From positions 124,001-188,000 of the forward strand of contig NZ_ATUW01000002.1 in NCBI RefSeq assembly GCF_000420405.1: a DNA stretch of 64,000 bases, written 5' to 3'. Within the stretch, counting starts at the first letter, position 1, and every line of letters starts with the position of its first letter. The stretch comes from Winkia neuii subsp. neuii DSM 8576. Lineage in GTDB: Bacteria; Actinomycetota; Actinomycetes; Actinomycetales; Actinomycetaceae. A program made the translations under genes and the position numbers. Below, in pieces: positions 17,560 to 27,042 of this stretch. The notes under the pieces are model-generated. The model saw nothing but the letters and a program-made list of their open reading frames with translations, did not search any database and was not told where the DNA came from.

Positions 17560-18867
17560 ATGCACCACAATACGAAAACGGTAAAGAGTGTTGGTGGGCG
17601 CGTATTCGTAGCCAAACTCGCAGGCACCTCCGTGTTCGATCCGGTAGGTGACGCCATTGGCAAGGTCTCTGACGTGGTTGTCATGATGCGCTACACCGGC
17701 AACCACAGGGCAATAGGTCTAGTTGTCGAGGTCGGTTCCCTGCGTCGCGTCTTTATGCCACTTACCCGCGTTACCTCGATTAAACCGGGCGCAGTTATTA
17801 CTACGGGCATGCTGAATCTGCGGCGTTTTTCCCAACGACCTGTCGAATCGCTCGTGGTTGGCGAAGTTCTGGGGCGCCTAGTCACGTTCCGCGATGGGTC
17901 CGGAAAGGGACGCATCGCCGATCTAGCTATAGAGCAGGACCAAAACTCTGATTGGTACATCTCGAAAGTTTACGTAGAGCGAGGCCGGCCCGGAACCTTC
18001 GGTTTTAAACGTACCGGCGGAGAAGCACTGGTTGATCCCAACCAGATTACCGGCATGCGCGTAAATATGATTCCCGCCGACACCTCACACCTACTGGCTA
18101 CCTACGAGGGGCTGCGAGCGGCAGATTTGGCCGACGCGCTCCACGATCTCCCCGACGATCGCCGTCTGGAAGTGGCTGCCGAGCTACCTGACGAACGGCT
18201 AGCTGACGTTCTAGAAGAACTGGGCGAGGAGGACCGCGTTTCGATCGTGGCCCACCTAGCTGCCCCCCGGGCCGCAGACGTGCTAGACGAAATGCAGCCT
18301 GACGACGCGGCCGACCTCGTACAAGAATTACCTGACAATAAGGCCAGCCAGCTGCTGGAATTGATGGAGCCCGAAGAGGCCGAGGACGTACGCCGCTTGC
18401 TTGCCTATGGCGAGCACACCGCGGGTGGCCTGATGACTACAGAGCCCGTGATCTTGCCCCCTGACGCCAATGTGGCCACCTTGCTGGCACACGTTCGCAA
18501 GGTAGATGTGCCCCCCGCCCTCGCCGCACTTGTCTGCGTTGTGCGCCCCCCGCTGGAAACTCCCACGGGCCGATTTTTGGGCATCGTACACATCCAACGA
18601 GCCCTAAGGGAGCCCCCCCAAACGCTACTGGGGTCAATCCTGGACGGGGACCTAGACGGGGTGGATGCCTCGGTGGGCATCGGCACCATAACCAGGCTAC
18701 TGGCAACCTACAATCTAACTGCCTTGCCGGTGGTAGATGCCGACGGGCACCTACTAGGAGCTGTTTCAGTAGACGACGTACTAGACGAACTTCTGCCTGA
18801 CGATTGGCGCGAAGCCGACGAGCAGATAACTGACCAGTCAATGGATAGGGAGCATTCTGATGAATGA
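17560..18867 (+). CDS. MgtE intracellular-domain / CBS protein without a channel domain
   Basis: 435 residues. The N-terminal region (about 20-160) has two PRC-barrel-like repeats (GDAIGKVSDVVV, GKGRIADLAI). The MgtE N domain follows, with the repeated DLADALHDLPDDRRLEVAAELPD and ADVLEELGEEDR pattern. Then come a CBS pair (GGLMTTEPVILPPDANVATLL and VDADGHLLGAVSVDDVLDELLP). There is no membrane domain, so it is not a complete Mg2+ channel. It may be a cytosolic Mg2+ or nucleotide sensor. It overlaps the DUF1003 gene by 8 bp, which suggests a shared role. Confidence 0.85.
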   Translation: MHHNTKTVKSVGGRVFVAKLAGTSVFDPVGDAIGKVSDVVVMMRYTGNHRAIGLVVEVGSLRRVFMPLTRVTSIKPGAVITTGMLNLRRFSQRPVESLVVGEVLGRLVTFRDGSGKGRIADLAIEQDQNSDWYISKVYVERGRPGTFGFKRTGGEALVDPNQITGMRVNMIPADTSHLLATYEGLRAADLADALHDLPDDRRLEVAAELPDERLADVLEELGEEDRVSIVAHLAAPRAADVLDEMQPDDAADLVQELPDNKASQLLELMEPEEAEDVRRLLAYGEHTAGGLMTTEPVILPPDANVATLLAHVRKVDVPPALAALVCVVRPPLETPTGRFLGIVHIQRALREPPQTLLGSILDGDLDGVDASVGIGTITRLLATYNLTALPVVDADGHLLGAVSVDDVLDELLPDDWREADEQITDQSMDREHSDE

Positions 18868-19396
18868 GCGCCTAGATACCCCCTCAAAATCGGGGAGCCG
18901 CTTCGGACGCTTTATGAACCGCTCCAGACGACGATCTTCCGGCGGCGAAAACGAGACCTTTGGGCGCGCTGCCGAGGCCATAGCCAGATTTTTCGGCACC
19001 CCCAAATTCCTGCTGTGGATGACCATCTTCGTAGGAGCCTGGATTATCTCGAATGTGGTTTTGGCCCGGGTGCACGGCGCCTCCCCTTTCGATCCGTACC
19101 CGTTCATTTTGCTGAACTTAGCCTTTTCAACCCAGGCCTCCTATTCGGCCCCCCTCTTGCTACTTGCTCAAAACAGGCAAGATGATCGCGACCGAGTCCT
19201 TGCCGAACAAGATAGGCGCCGGGCAGAGCGCTCGCTTTCAGATACGGAATACCTAACGCGCGAAATTGCTTCGTTGCGCATCGCGATGAACGATGTTGCC
19301 ACGCGCGATTTCGTCCGTTCCGAAATACGCGATTTGTTAGAAGAACTGCGCCCTACGGCCTCCGATGGGGCCAGCTCAGATTCGCCAAAGGCATAA
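18860..19396 (+). CDS. DUF1003 membrane protein
   Basis: 178 residues. A core of two membrane segments (FLLWMTIFVGAWIISNVVL and FILLNLAFSTQASYSAPLLLLAQ) is followed by QNRQDDRDRVLAEQDRRRAERSLSDTEYLTREI, the conserved signature of DUF1003 proteins. The basic N-terminus and helical C-terminus face the cytosol. The start lies inside the end of the MgtE-N gene. The molecular function of the family is not established; context suggests divalent-cation handling. Confidence 0.88.
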   Translation: MNERLDTPSKSGSRFGRFMNRSRRRSSGGENETFGRAAEAIARFFGTPKFLLWMTIFVGAWIISNVVLARVHGASPFDPYPFILLNLAFSTQASYSAPLLLLAQNRQDDRDRVLAEQDRRRAERSLSDTEYLTREIASLRIAMNDVATRDFVRSEIRDLLEELRPTASDGASSDSPKA

Positions 19397-19438
19397 CCTT
19401 CTGCCGTCCACCAAACCTAACCCAATACGATTGGAAAT

Positions 19439-20548
19439 ATGACCGAGTTAGAACAAGCCGTTACCCAAGCGATGCAATCCGTGATCGATCCAGAATTGCG
19501 TCGCCCAATTACCGACCTCGACATGGTGCGCGAAGTTTCCGTAAAAGACGGAGTCGCCACAATTGATATTGACCTGACTGTGGCTGGCTGCCCACTACAG
19601 AGCACTATTAAAGAGGACGCTACTAAAGCGGCTCTTACCGTCGAAGGCATCAGTCAGGCCCAGATCCGCCTAGGCGTTATGAATGAAGAACAGCGCAAGG
19701 CACTTCGTGAAAAGTTGAGTGGACCTACTCGCGAGGTTCCCTTCGCGAAGCCGGATTCGCTAACGCGGGTCATTGCGGTAGCTTCCGGCAAAGGCGGCGT
19801 AGGTAAATCATCGGTCACCGCGAATCTGGCGGTTGCGCTAGCGAAGCAAGGCTTGAAGGTTGGCGTAGTCGACGCCGACATTTACGGTTTTTCGATTCCG
19901 CGCATGCTGGGCGTAGAACACGAACCCACCATGATCGACGGCATGATTGTGCCTCCTGTGGCTCACGACGTAAAGGTCATGTCCATCGGCATGTTCGTTC
20001 CCGACGGCCAACCTGTAGTTTGGCGCGGGCCCATGTTGCACCGCGCTCTGCAACAATTCCTCACCGACGTCTACTGGGGCGACCTCGACGTGCTGCTCCT
20101 GGATCTCCCACCGGGCACCGGCGATGTCGCCCTCTCTATCGCGCAGCTCCTTCCTGGATCCGAGATCCTGCTCGTTACCACCCCGCAGATTGCCGCTGCC
20201 GAAGTGGCGGAGCGTTCCGGGTCTATTGCCGCCCAAACCCACCAACGCGTCATTGGCGTTGTTGAAAACATGGCTTACATGTCCACCCCCGATGGGCAGA
20301 AGCTTCAGATATTCGGCGAGGGCGGAGGGGAAACCGTTTCGGCCCGCCTGGCCACAGTGCTCGGCTATCCCGTACCGCTGCTAGCCCAGATTCCGTTGGA
20401 CATGGACCTGCGCATCGGCGGAGACAACGGCACCCCCGTTGCTCTTTCTGAAGGCGAAGCTGCCAGCGCGTTGCAAGCGCTAGCCGGCAAGCTCGCTCAC
20501 CATTCGCGCGGCCTGTCCGGACGCAATCTGGGAGTTTCGCCCCTGTAG
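19439..20548 (+). CDS. mrp: Mrp/ApbC-family P-loop ATPase (Fe-S carrier type)
   Basis: 369 residues. An N-terminal MIP18/DUF59 domain (about 1-85, with VAGCPLQ) is followed by the deviant Walker A ASGKGGVGKSSVTANLAVAL, DADIYGFSIPRMLG and DLPPGTGDVALSIAQL. These proteins bind and transfer Fe-S clusters. The C-terminal CxxC motif of many homologues is replaced here (ENMAYMSTPDGQ), leaving the N-terminal Cys as the obvious candidate ligand. GGAAAT precedes the ATG. It lies 42 bp after DUF1003 on the same strand. Confidence 0.93.
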   Translation: MTELEQAVTQAMQSVIDPELRRPITDLDMVREVSVKDGVATIDIDLTVAGCPLQSTIKEDATKAALTVEGISQAQIRLGVMNEEQRKALREKLSGPTREVPFAKPDSLTRVIAVASGKGGVGKSSVTANLAVALAKQGLKVGVVDADIYGFSIPRMLGVEHEPTMIDGMIVPPVAHDVKVMSIGMFVPDGQPVVWRGPMLHRALQQFLTDVYWGDLDVLLLDLPPGTGDVALSIAQLLPGSEILLVTTPQIAAAEVAERSGSIAAQTHQRVIGVVENMAYMSTPDGQKLQIFGEGGGETVSARLATVLGYPVPLLAQIPLDMDLRIGGDNGTPVALSEGEAASALQALAGKLAHHSRGLSGRNLGVSPL

Positions 20549-20601
20549 GGCGCTAAACTAGTTTGTTAACAGCCGGCTAGTTCATTTCCTAAGGAGTTAC
20601 C

Positions 20602-21234
20602 TTGTCCGAGAAAGCCCTCTCCTGGACTTATGCCGAAGAGATCGCATACCAAGACGAAGTTATTGGAGCCTCGCGTGCGCTAGGCGAAGAACTCGGTGCG
20701 CCCGCTGTCTCGAGGGCATGTGGAGGTGCCCTGCGTGCGATTGCTGGAGCTGCCAGCGCCCGGACAGTATTAGAAATTGGTACGGGTACGGGCACGTCCG
20801 CCCTCTACCTACTCGAGGGTATGGCAAAGGGCGGGGTCCTTACTTCTATTGACATAGAGTCCGAGTACCACAAGGCCGCCCGAAAGCTGTTTAGGGAGGC
20901 CGGCATCCCCACGCAACACACGCGCCTAATCACAGGCAGGGCGCTGGATGTGCTCCCCCGCATGGCACACAACGCCTACGACATGGTGGTAATTGATGGG
21001 GACGTGGCCGAAGTCGGACAATACTTGCAGCACGCCCGCTTGCTCGTGCGCCCGGGCGGCGTGGTGGCGCTGGTGCATGCCCTCTGGCACGACCAGGTGG
21101 CAGATCCGGCCCGCCGAGACCCAGAAACAGTCGCGATGCGCGAGGCTGTGAAAACTCTGCTAGACAAGGATCTGTGGATAACCTCCCTGCTCCCAGTCGG
21201 TGACGGGCTAGCTATTGCAATAGCACGCAAATAG
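20602..21234 (+). CDS. O-methyltransferase, SAM-dependent
   Basis: 210 residues starting at TTG (20602), five bases after an AAGGAG box. The SAM-binding motif I is VLEIGTGTGTSALYLL. The acidic loop is SIDIES, and the catalytic-type segment MVVIDGDVAEVGQYLQHARLLVRPGGVVAL resembles catechol or caffeoyl-CoA O-methyltransferases. Related actinobacterial proteins lie in this same neighbourhood. The substrate is unknown. Confidence 0.88.
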   Translation: MSEKALSWTYAEEIAYQDEVIGASRALGEELGAPAVSRACGGALRAIAGAASARTVLEIGTGTGTSALYLLEGMAKGGVLTSIDIESEYHKAARKLFREAGIPTQHTRLITGRALDVLPRMAHNAYDMVVIDGDVAEVGQYLQHARLLVRPGGVVALVHALWHDQVADPARRDPETVAMREAVKTLLDKDLWITSLLPVGDGLAIAIARK

Positions 21235-21263
21235 ACAGACCCCCAGCGTAAGGGGGATAAGCG

Positions 21264-21289
21264 AAGGGGCGGCCCTTAAGCCGCCCCTT
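21264..21289. terminator. Bidirectional hairpin between convergent genes
   Basis: A perfect 10-bp stem (AAGGGGCGGC and its complement) with a 6-base loop sits between the O-methyltransferase stop and the convergent DUF3117 stop. It can fold on either strand. Confidence 0.65.
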
Positions 21290-21293
21290 ACTT

Positions 21294-21455
21294 TCATAGG
21301 TTCTCGAGTGCCTTGGCTAAATCTTGAGCCTCGTCGTCGCTGAGCTCTACGACCAGCCTGCCGCCGCCTTCCAAAGGAATCCGCATAAGGATCCCCCTAC
21401 CCTCTTTGACAACTTCAAGTGGACCGTCGCCAGTCCTGGGCTTCATTGCTGCCAT
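21294..21455 (-). CDS. DUF3117 protein
   Basis: 53 residues starting MAAMKPRTGDGPLEVVKEGRG, the near-invariant N-terminus of this small actinobacterial family, followed by GRLVVELSDDEAQDLAKALENL. I start it at 21455; the 10 residues encoded upstream (from 21485) are not family-like. The role is unknown. Confidence 0.88.
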   Translation of the reverse strand: MAAMKPRTGDGPLEVVKEGRGILMRIPLEGGGRLVVELSDDEAQDLAKALENL

Positions 21456-21552
21456 GTGCGCACCTGTCCTTACATTTCTTGGCATGATTGCCAGCTACAG
21501 AAGTAGCATGAGCCCATTTTATCAAATCGATATAAAAGCGGCCCGAGATGGG

Positions 21553-22278
21553 CTAGATATCGGCCGTAGCCAAGCGGACGGCTTCCTCTGGAGTGTTAGC
21601 TACCCGGAACATGTCAGGGTCTTCGGCCGCAATGTAGCCGGCTTCCAAAACCGTTCCCCTAATCCAGTCCAGCAGCCCGTTCCAGTAGTGACCCCCCACG
21701 AGCACAATCGGGAATTTCTTGATCTTGCGGGTTTGCACTAGCGTGACTGATTCAAACATTTCGTCCAAAGTGCCGAATCCACCCGGCATCACAATAAACC
21801 CGGAAGCATATTTTACAAACATGGTCTTGCGGACGAAGAAATACCTAAAGTTCACGCCCAGGTTCACCCACTGGTTTAGCGCCTGTTCATGCGGCAATTC
21901 GATCCCTAAGCCCACCGAGGCGCCGTCGTGGTCGTGCGCCCCCTTGTTGGCAGCTTCCATCACCCCGGGACCGCCCCCCGTAATGGTGGCTATGTTGCGC
22001 TCAGCTAAAAGCCGGCCTACCTCATAAGCGAATTTGTAGTGTTCAGAACCAACTTTCGAGCGGGCGGATCCGAATACTGATACTGCCGGCCCCAATTCGG
22101 CGAGGGCCCCAAATCCCTCTACGAATTCGGCTTGGATGCGCATGACCCGCCACGGATCCATGTGCAGCCAGTCGGATTCCTGGCCCTTCTTTAGTAGTCT
22201 AGTGTCGGTAGTTTCCTTTGGGATCATCCGCCCCCGCAGCATCACCGGGCCGCGTCTATACGTTTCACTTTTACTCAC
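21553..22278 (-). CDS. LOG-family protein (cytokinin riboside 5'-monophosphate phosphoribohydrolase-like)
   Basis: About 241 residues with the family motifs ITGGGPGVMEAANKGA and VMPGGFGTLDEMFE, which build the nucleotide monophosphate site. LOG enzymes cleave N6-modified or plain nucleoside monophosphates at the N-glycosidic bond. The N-terminal SKSETYRRGPVMLRG block is typical of actinobacterial members. The start is uncertain: a GTG at 22278 fits the family, and a TTG at 22302 is the longest option; neither has a strong ribosome binding site. Confidence 0.85.
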   Translation of the reverse strand: MSKSETYRRGPVMLRGRMIPKETTDTRLLKKGQESDWLHMDPWRVMRIQAEFVEGFGALAELGPAVSVFGSARSKVGSEHYKFAYEVGRLLAERNIATITGGGPGVMEAANKGAHDHDGASVGLGIELPHEQALNQWVNLGVNFRYFFVRKTMFVKYASGFIVMPGGFGTLDEMFESVTLVQTRKIKKFPIVLVGGHYWNGLLDWIRGTVLEAGYIAAEDPDMFRVANTPEEAVRLATADI

Positions 22279-22374
22279 TAAACCAGCATGCCTTACACTC
22301 AAATATTTTGTGTGCCAACTGGATAATTTTTTCCGATTTGCGACCTCGAGTTCACCATTTTTTCAGACTAACGC

Positions 22375-23493
22375 TTACTTTTCGTCCAGTTCTTTACTCG
22401 CCTCAGTAGGGGGCGCAAAAGCTGTCGCACTAATCTGACCGGGTGCCGAATCGGGTTTTACCAGGAGCTTTTGCCCTTTAGAAAGCCTTTGTTTCGCACT
22501 TTCCAGCGCCTTCGCAAATGGCTCTGCTTCGCCCTCGCCGGCGCCTGCGAGAGAGATGCCCACTCCCCCATTTTGAGCGTTCGCTATGTAGCGGGCGGAG
22601 CTAAAGCCATTCTTTATAGAGGAAACTAGCAGGTTTTTTAGGGCTACCTCGTAGCGCGGTTCCACCGTGGCCACAATCAGGTTGGCCGCCTGTTCCTTAG
22701 AAATTGCCGAGGGCGAAAGAACAATAACTTTGACCTTTTTAGTTTCGTCCCTTTTCTGTTTGAGCGCACGCACCAGCGCCTTGTTGGCTTGCTCGGAGGC
22801 AGCCGCAACTATTACGTCGGCACCGGCCTTGTAAAGCTGGCGGCCGGCCTCTTCGCCCTGTTCGTAGGCGGCTTGAGCCCCCAGGTAGTACCCCTCGCCC
22901 TTATCTGTAGCATTAGCCTGGGCAGGTTTTTGTTTAGAGTTGGCCGTGTCGCGCGCCCCTATTCCCGCAGAAAAATTTGCGAGCAATGTGGCACTTTGGT
23001 CGTTGTATGCCCCGGCTACGAGCCCGATCTTCTTAGTGCGCGTGTAGGCTGCGCTAGCATAGCCTGCCTGCCAGGCGGGAACAGACAGGTCGAAAACTAC
23101 GGGTTTTACATTTTCGGGCACGTCCTTTGCCCGCAATGACATTCCCACTAACACGAAGCGAACTTGCCTGTGGGAGTTGGCTAGTTTCAACGCCCCGGCT
23201 TCCAGGGAGGAACCGAACACCACCTGCAGGTTGCATCCATCCTCTATTAGCGTCTCCATAGCTTTTTGCCCTTCAGCTGGCTCGCTGACGAACCGTGCTG
23301 AGATCTGCTGGCCAGTAGCGGCCCCAGCCGCACTGACCCCTCTGCCCACTGCCGAAGCGCCTGTGCCAGCGATGTCGGCTCCTTCCATCACCGCGCAAGC
23401 CTTCGGCACAGGGGCGGCTACACGTTCGGGTTCATTCGCCTGGCAGCCTGCAAAGAGACCTATCGCGAGCAGGAGTGGCAGATACTTTTTCAT
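22375..23493 (-). CDS. BMP-family-like surface lipoprotein
   Basis: 372 residues with a lipoprotein signal peptide (MKKYLPLLLAIGLFAGC, lipobox LFAGC, modified Cys17). The mature protein shows BMP/Med family features: a periplasmic-binding fold with VVFGSSLEAGALKLANSHRQVRFVLVG, PAWQAGYASAAYTRTKKIGLVAGAYN and GADVIVAAASEQANKALV. Such proteins bind nucleosides or related ligands for uptake or sensing. No permease or ATPase gene is near. Its ATG overlaps the manC stop by 4 bases, so it is translationally tied to galK-manC. A paralogue is encoded at 27852-28925. Confidence 0.82.
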   Translation of the reverse strand: MKKYLPLLLAIGLFAGCQANEPERVAAPVPKACAVMEGADIAGTGASAVGRGVSAAGAATGQQISARFVSEPAEGQKAMETLIEDGCNLQVVFGSSLEAGALKLANSHRQVRFVLVGMSLRAKDVPENVKPVVFDLSVPAWQAGYASAAYTRTKKIGLVAGAYNDQSATLLANFSAGIGARDTANSKQKPAQANATDKGEGYYLGAQAAYEQGEEAGRQLYKAGADVIVAAASEQANKALVRALKQKRDETKKVKVIVLSPSAISKEQAANLIVATVEPRYEVALKNLLVSSIKNGFSSARYIANAQNGGVGISLAGAGEGEAEPFAKALESAKQRLSKGQKLLVKPDSAPGQISATAFAPPTEASKELDEK

Positions 23494-24539
23494 CGGTATT
23501 CGGCAGGAAGGGAGGCAGTAAGCTGTTTTATCTCTTGGGCCTTTTGCGGGCTGGCCACGAGCGTGGCGTCTTTGGTTCTAACAATTACGGCGTCCTCGAT
23601 GCCGAGCACGGCGATCAATTCGGTACTATCCAGGTCGGTGGCCACAAGCGTAGAGCCAGAAGCGATCACCTCGGCGCGGGCCTGTCCCACCTGCAAAATG
23701 TTGTCCATCTTAGCCAGGGCTCCAAAATCGCCTACGTCGTCCCAGCCCAAAGTGGGCGCGGTGGGGGCCACCGCTACTTTGCCGAGGGCGGCAGCCGGCT
23801 CAGCTACGGCGTGATCAATGGCTATCTTAGTTAGGCCCGGCCAAACGCGTTCGCGTACGTCGTCGCGGTCCGGGCTATCCCAAGCAGCAGCGATTTGCCG
23901 CAATCCGGAGGCCAGGTGGGGATGATTTAGGCTGAGCGTATCGAGCAGCAATCCCGCCTTGGCCACAAACATTCCGGCGTTCCACAAATACCCCTCGCGC
24001 ACGTACCGGCTGGCAGTTTCCTGGTCGGGCTTTTCAACGAAACGCTTTACCTGCAAAGTGTCCCCTGACTCGGTGGAATCGCCAGGGGCAATGTAGCCGA
24101 AGCCAGTGGCAGCAAAACGTGGGCCGATGCCAATAGTACAAATCCACCCGGCCTCAGCGGCCTCCTCAGCGCTCCTAACAGCTCTGGCGAATTCAGTATT
24201 GTCGGCAACCACGTGGTCGGCTGCGAAAGAACCTACAACTTCTTCGCGCCCGTAGCGGACCTCTACAATAGCTGCCGCAAGGCCGATCGCGGCCATCGAA
24301 TCGCGAGGGGAAAGCTCAGTTATTACTTCCACCGAACGGCCAACTTGCGCGCGCACTGCGTCCTCGTGCATGAGCCCGGTGACCACCATGACAGATTTTG
24401 CCCCCCGCAAACGCCCTATAGCATCGGCAAGCAGCGACTGGCCCGAACCAGCCAGATCTAATAAAAACTTGGGACGATTGCGCCTGGACAACGGCCACAG
24501 GCGAGTTCCCGCTCCCCCTGCTGGAATAATAGCGCGCAC
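23490..24539 (-). CDS. manC: Mannose-1-phosphate guanylyltransferase
   Basis: 349 residues. The nucleotidyltransferase signature is AIIPAGGAGTRLWPLSRRNRPKFLL split over residues 3-27, with FVEKPDQETA, YLWNAGMFV and the GDP-mannose-type DDVGDFGAL. It makes GDP-mannose from GTP and mannose-1-phosphate, a precursor for mannosylated glycans and lipids. It overlaps galK by one base upstream and the lipoprotein gene by four bases downstream, so it is the middle gene of a three-gene operon. GDP-mannose could supply the envelope glycosyltransferase at 1.8-2.8 kb (inference). Confidence 0.9.
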   Translation of the reverse strand: MRAIIPAGGAGTRLWPLSRRNRPKFLLDLAGSGQSLLADAIGRLRGAKSVMVVTGLMHEDAVRAQVGRSVEVITELSPRDSMAAIGLAAAIVEVRYGREEVVGSFAADHVVADNTEFARAVRSAEEAAEAGWICTIGIGPRFAATGFGYIAPGDSTESGDTLQVKRFVEKPDQETASRYVREGYLWNAGMFVAKAGLLLDTLSLNHPHLASGLRQIAAAWDSPDRDDVRERVWPGLTKIAIDHAVAEPAAALGKVAVAPTAPTLGWDDVGDFGALAKMDNILQVGQARAEVIASGSTLVATDLDSTELIAVLGIEDAVIVRTKDATLVASPQKAQEIKQLTASLPAEYR

Positions 24540-25759
24540 TAGCTAATCCTCCCTGCCGCATCCTGGGCGAGGGCAACCAAAAACCTGGGCGGAGTAAAAC
24601 CTGCCCGTTCAAAAGCCTCGGCGATTGCGCGCTGCACCCGCCCTGTCTTTGCCCCGTCTACTAAGGCAATCGCAGAGCCACCAAAACCGCCACCCGTCAT
24701 CCTGGCCCCGTAAGCCCCTGCTTTCAAAGCTGCTTCGACCGCCACATCCAACTCAGGACAAGAAACCTGATAATCGTCGCGCAGCGAGATGTGGGAAGCC
24801 ACAAACAACTCCCCCAAACGCTTTGCCAAGCCAACATCCAGTTTCCGGCTCCGCAACAGGCGCACCGCCGCGCGAACGCGCGCCACCTCTGTAACCACGT
24901 GACGCACCAGTCGCACAGATTCCCCGGCAGGCAACCTCTTCACCGCCGCGGGAAGAGCATCCGGGGTAAGCTCCGCCAAATAATGCAGACCCAACCTCTC
25001 AGCTGCCCGCTCGCATGCCTGCCGGCGGCTGCCATACTGGCCATCGGTAAGTTCGTGGGTAGCCCTAGTATCTACCACCAGCAACTGTGCCCCAGCCCCC
25101 GACAACTCAAAAGGTACCTGGCGCCCGGACATATCTTTGCAATCCAGTTCCAGCGCCCTTCCGCGAGCGCAACGCAACGAGGCCGACTGGTCCAAACCAC
25201 CCGTAGGAGCCCCCGCAATCTGATTCTCGGCCTCCCTACAGGCCTCTACCAAAACCTGTCGGCCGCCCTCGGCAAGCGCCAAAGAATTGAGGTCTGACCA
25301 GGCCACCGCTACGGCGCACTCCAATGCTGCAGAAGACGAAAGCCCGGCCCCAAACGGCACGCAGGAATCGACCGCAATATCGAGACCAGAAACGTGGAAG
25401 CCAGCCTCCGCGAGAGCCCACCCTACCCCCACGACATAGGTGGCCCAAGAGGGAATGGCCTGGCGCGTTCGCGGGCTCACGCGATCCAGGTCAACCTCGG
25501 CGACGCCCTGCACCTGGGCAGAAACGATGCGCACTAAACGATCCTGGCGACGCGCGCAAGCAACATAGGTCGCGTGCGGCAGCGCAATGGGCAGGCAGAG
25601 CCCCCCGTTGTAATCAGTGTGCTCGCCAATCAAATTCACCCGCCCAGGCGCGAACCAAACCCCCTGCGGGGCATACGAAAAGGTCGCCGCAAAAAGCTGC
25701 TTCACCTTTGCAGACGCTTCCTCGCGGGACCAAGCTGGCAACAAAACGCTTTCACTCAC
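24539..25759 (-). CDS. galK: Galactokinase, GHMP family
   Basis: 406 residues. The galactokinase signature GRVNLIGEHTDYNGGLCLPIAL is visible in two halves around residues 41-60. The ATP loop is PFGAGLSSSAALECAVAVA, and the C-terminal GHMP motif is YGARMTGGGFGGSAIALV. It phosphorylates galactose to galactose-1-phosphate in the cytosol. galT and galE are not adjacent; instead manC follows, so the operon mixes hexose activation steps. It is divergent from yihY, with 65 bp between the starts. Confidence 0.92.
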   Translation of the reverse strand: MSESVLLPAWSREEASAKVKQLFAATFSYAPQGVWFAPGRVNLIGEHTDYNGGLCLPIALPHATYVACARRQDRLVRIVSAQVQGVAEVDLDRVSPRTRQAIPSWATYVVGVGWALAEAGFHVSGLDIAVDSCVPFGAGLSSSAALECAVAVAWSDLNSLALAEGGRQVLVEACREAENQIAGAPTGGLDQSASLRCARGRALELDCKDMSGRQVPFELSGAGAQLLVVDTRATHELTDGQYGSRRQACERAAERLGLHYLAELTPDALPAAVKRLPAGESVRLVRHVVTEVARVRAAVRLLRSRKLDVGLAKRLGELFVASHISLRDDYQVSCPELDVAVEAALKAGAYGARMTGGGFGGSAIALVDGAKTGRVQRAIAEAFERAGFTPPRFLVALAQDAAGRIS

Positions 25760-25824
25760 CCTCCAATCCTACAGGAGGAGCCCGATCCAATACGCACCTG
25801 TCTAATACCTTGTAACCTTGAGCC

Positions 25825-27042
25825 ATGGCCAAAAACGCACAAGTAACAACGGGAGCCGACCCCTACCACCACACGTACCCCGAAGGTGCCCACACCCTCA
25901 AAAGCGCCCTGTCGCAAGAAGGAGCGGGGGCGAAAATAAAGGCATTGCTCTCTTGGTACAAGGATTCGCGCCTCGGCCGTTTTCTGGCTCGCTACGGGGT
26001 CCAGCGGGGAGCGCTGCTCGCCGGCGGAATCTCCTACACCGCCCTCTTTAGCCTGTTTGCCGCACTAGCCATTGGGATCACGGTGTTCATGGCCCTACTG
26101 GGGTCAAACGAGCAACTACGCGAGTCAGTATTCAAAGCAATTAACTCAGCCATGCCCGGGCTAATCACCGTAGGCGGAAAGGAAGGGCTAGTAGATCCGG
26201 AATCGCTTGTGCTATCTTCTCCCTTCACCCTTGCCGGCCTGATAGCGCTAATTTCGCTCCTACTCTCCGCAACCCGGGTGATGCAGGCTCTAAAAGTCTC
26301 AATCCGCGACATGTTCGGCATTACAGTAATGCCCGTTTCTGCCCTCTCAGACAAACTGCGCGACGCCGCAGGATTCGTAGTAATAGCCCTCTCTGTACTC
26401 GCTACAGCAGCGGTCGGCGTGGTTGCCTCCACCGCAGGCGGAACCATCTTCGCTGCCATCGGCCTTCCAGGCGGCATTGGTTCATTCCTAATCCGCGTTC
26501 TAGTGCTCGCCGGGGCGGCCCTAATCGACGCCGGCGTCTTCTGGATGCTAGTGCGCTTCATCGCAGCGGTAAAGGTTCCAAAGGCCGACCTACTAAAAGG
26601 ACTCGTGGTATTCGCACTAGGAGCAGGAATCTTGCGGTGGGCCGGCACCTCGCTAGTAGCCTCCGTATCCGACAATCCACTGTTAGCCTCAGCCGCCGCC
26701 CTCGTAACCTTGTTGCTGTGGGTAAACCTACTTGCCCGCGTCACCCTCATGGTGTGTGCTTTTATGGCAAATCCGCCCCGGCCGGCAATCCCGGCCAACC
26801 GCGAACACATCCACGCAGACGAAACCCCCAATTACATTTCCGTAACCTATCCGCACACGCTCGCCTGGCCACACCAGTCGCTAACCGGGGCCATAGAGCC
26901 AGACCCTAAACACGACCCTTTGACCATAGAAACAGCCCCCCGCACCCCAAAGTGGGGAGGCCTAGTCGGAAGGTACAAAACCTGGCGACTGCAACACTTG
27001 CGCCGCCGCCTCCAAAAGGCCGAGGCCGACTACTACCTGTAA
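25825..27042 (+). CDS. YihY/BrkB-family inner membrane protein
   Basis: 405 residues with a cytosolic N-terminus of about 60 residues and six hydrophobic segments. Family landmarks are LLAGGISYTALFSLFAALAIG, LLLSATRVMQALKVSIRDMFG and LLLWVNLLARVTLMVCAFMA. Once annotated as RNase BN, the family is now regarded as a transporter-like membrane protein of unknown substrate. The C-terminal tail is hydrophilic and basic. The 3' end overlaps the convergent xth gene by 10 bases. Confidence 0.9.
   Translation: MAKNAQVTTGADPYHHTYPEGAHTLKSALSQEGAGAKIKALLSWYKDSRLGRFLARYGVQRGALLAGGISYTALFSLFAALAIGITVFMALLGSNEQLRESVFKAINSAMPGLITVGGKEGLVDPESLVLSSPFTLAGLIALISLLLSATRVMQALKVSIRDMFGITVMPVSALSDKLRDAAGFVVIALSVLATAAVGVVASTAGGTIFAAIGLPGGIGSFLIRVLVLAGAALIDAGVFWMLVRFIAAVKVPKADLLKGLVVFALGAGILRWAGTSLVASVSDNPLLASAAALVTLLLWVNLLARVTLMVCAFMANPPRPAIPANREHIHADETPNYISVTYPHTLAWPHQSLTGAIEPDPKHDPLTIETAPRTPKWGGLVGRYKTWRLQHLRRRLQKAEADYYL

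Noticed and set aside
17560-18867. Full MgtE magnesium channel
   Set aside because: Only the intracellular N domain, CBS pair and PRC-like repeats are present; no membrane domain is encoded.
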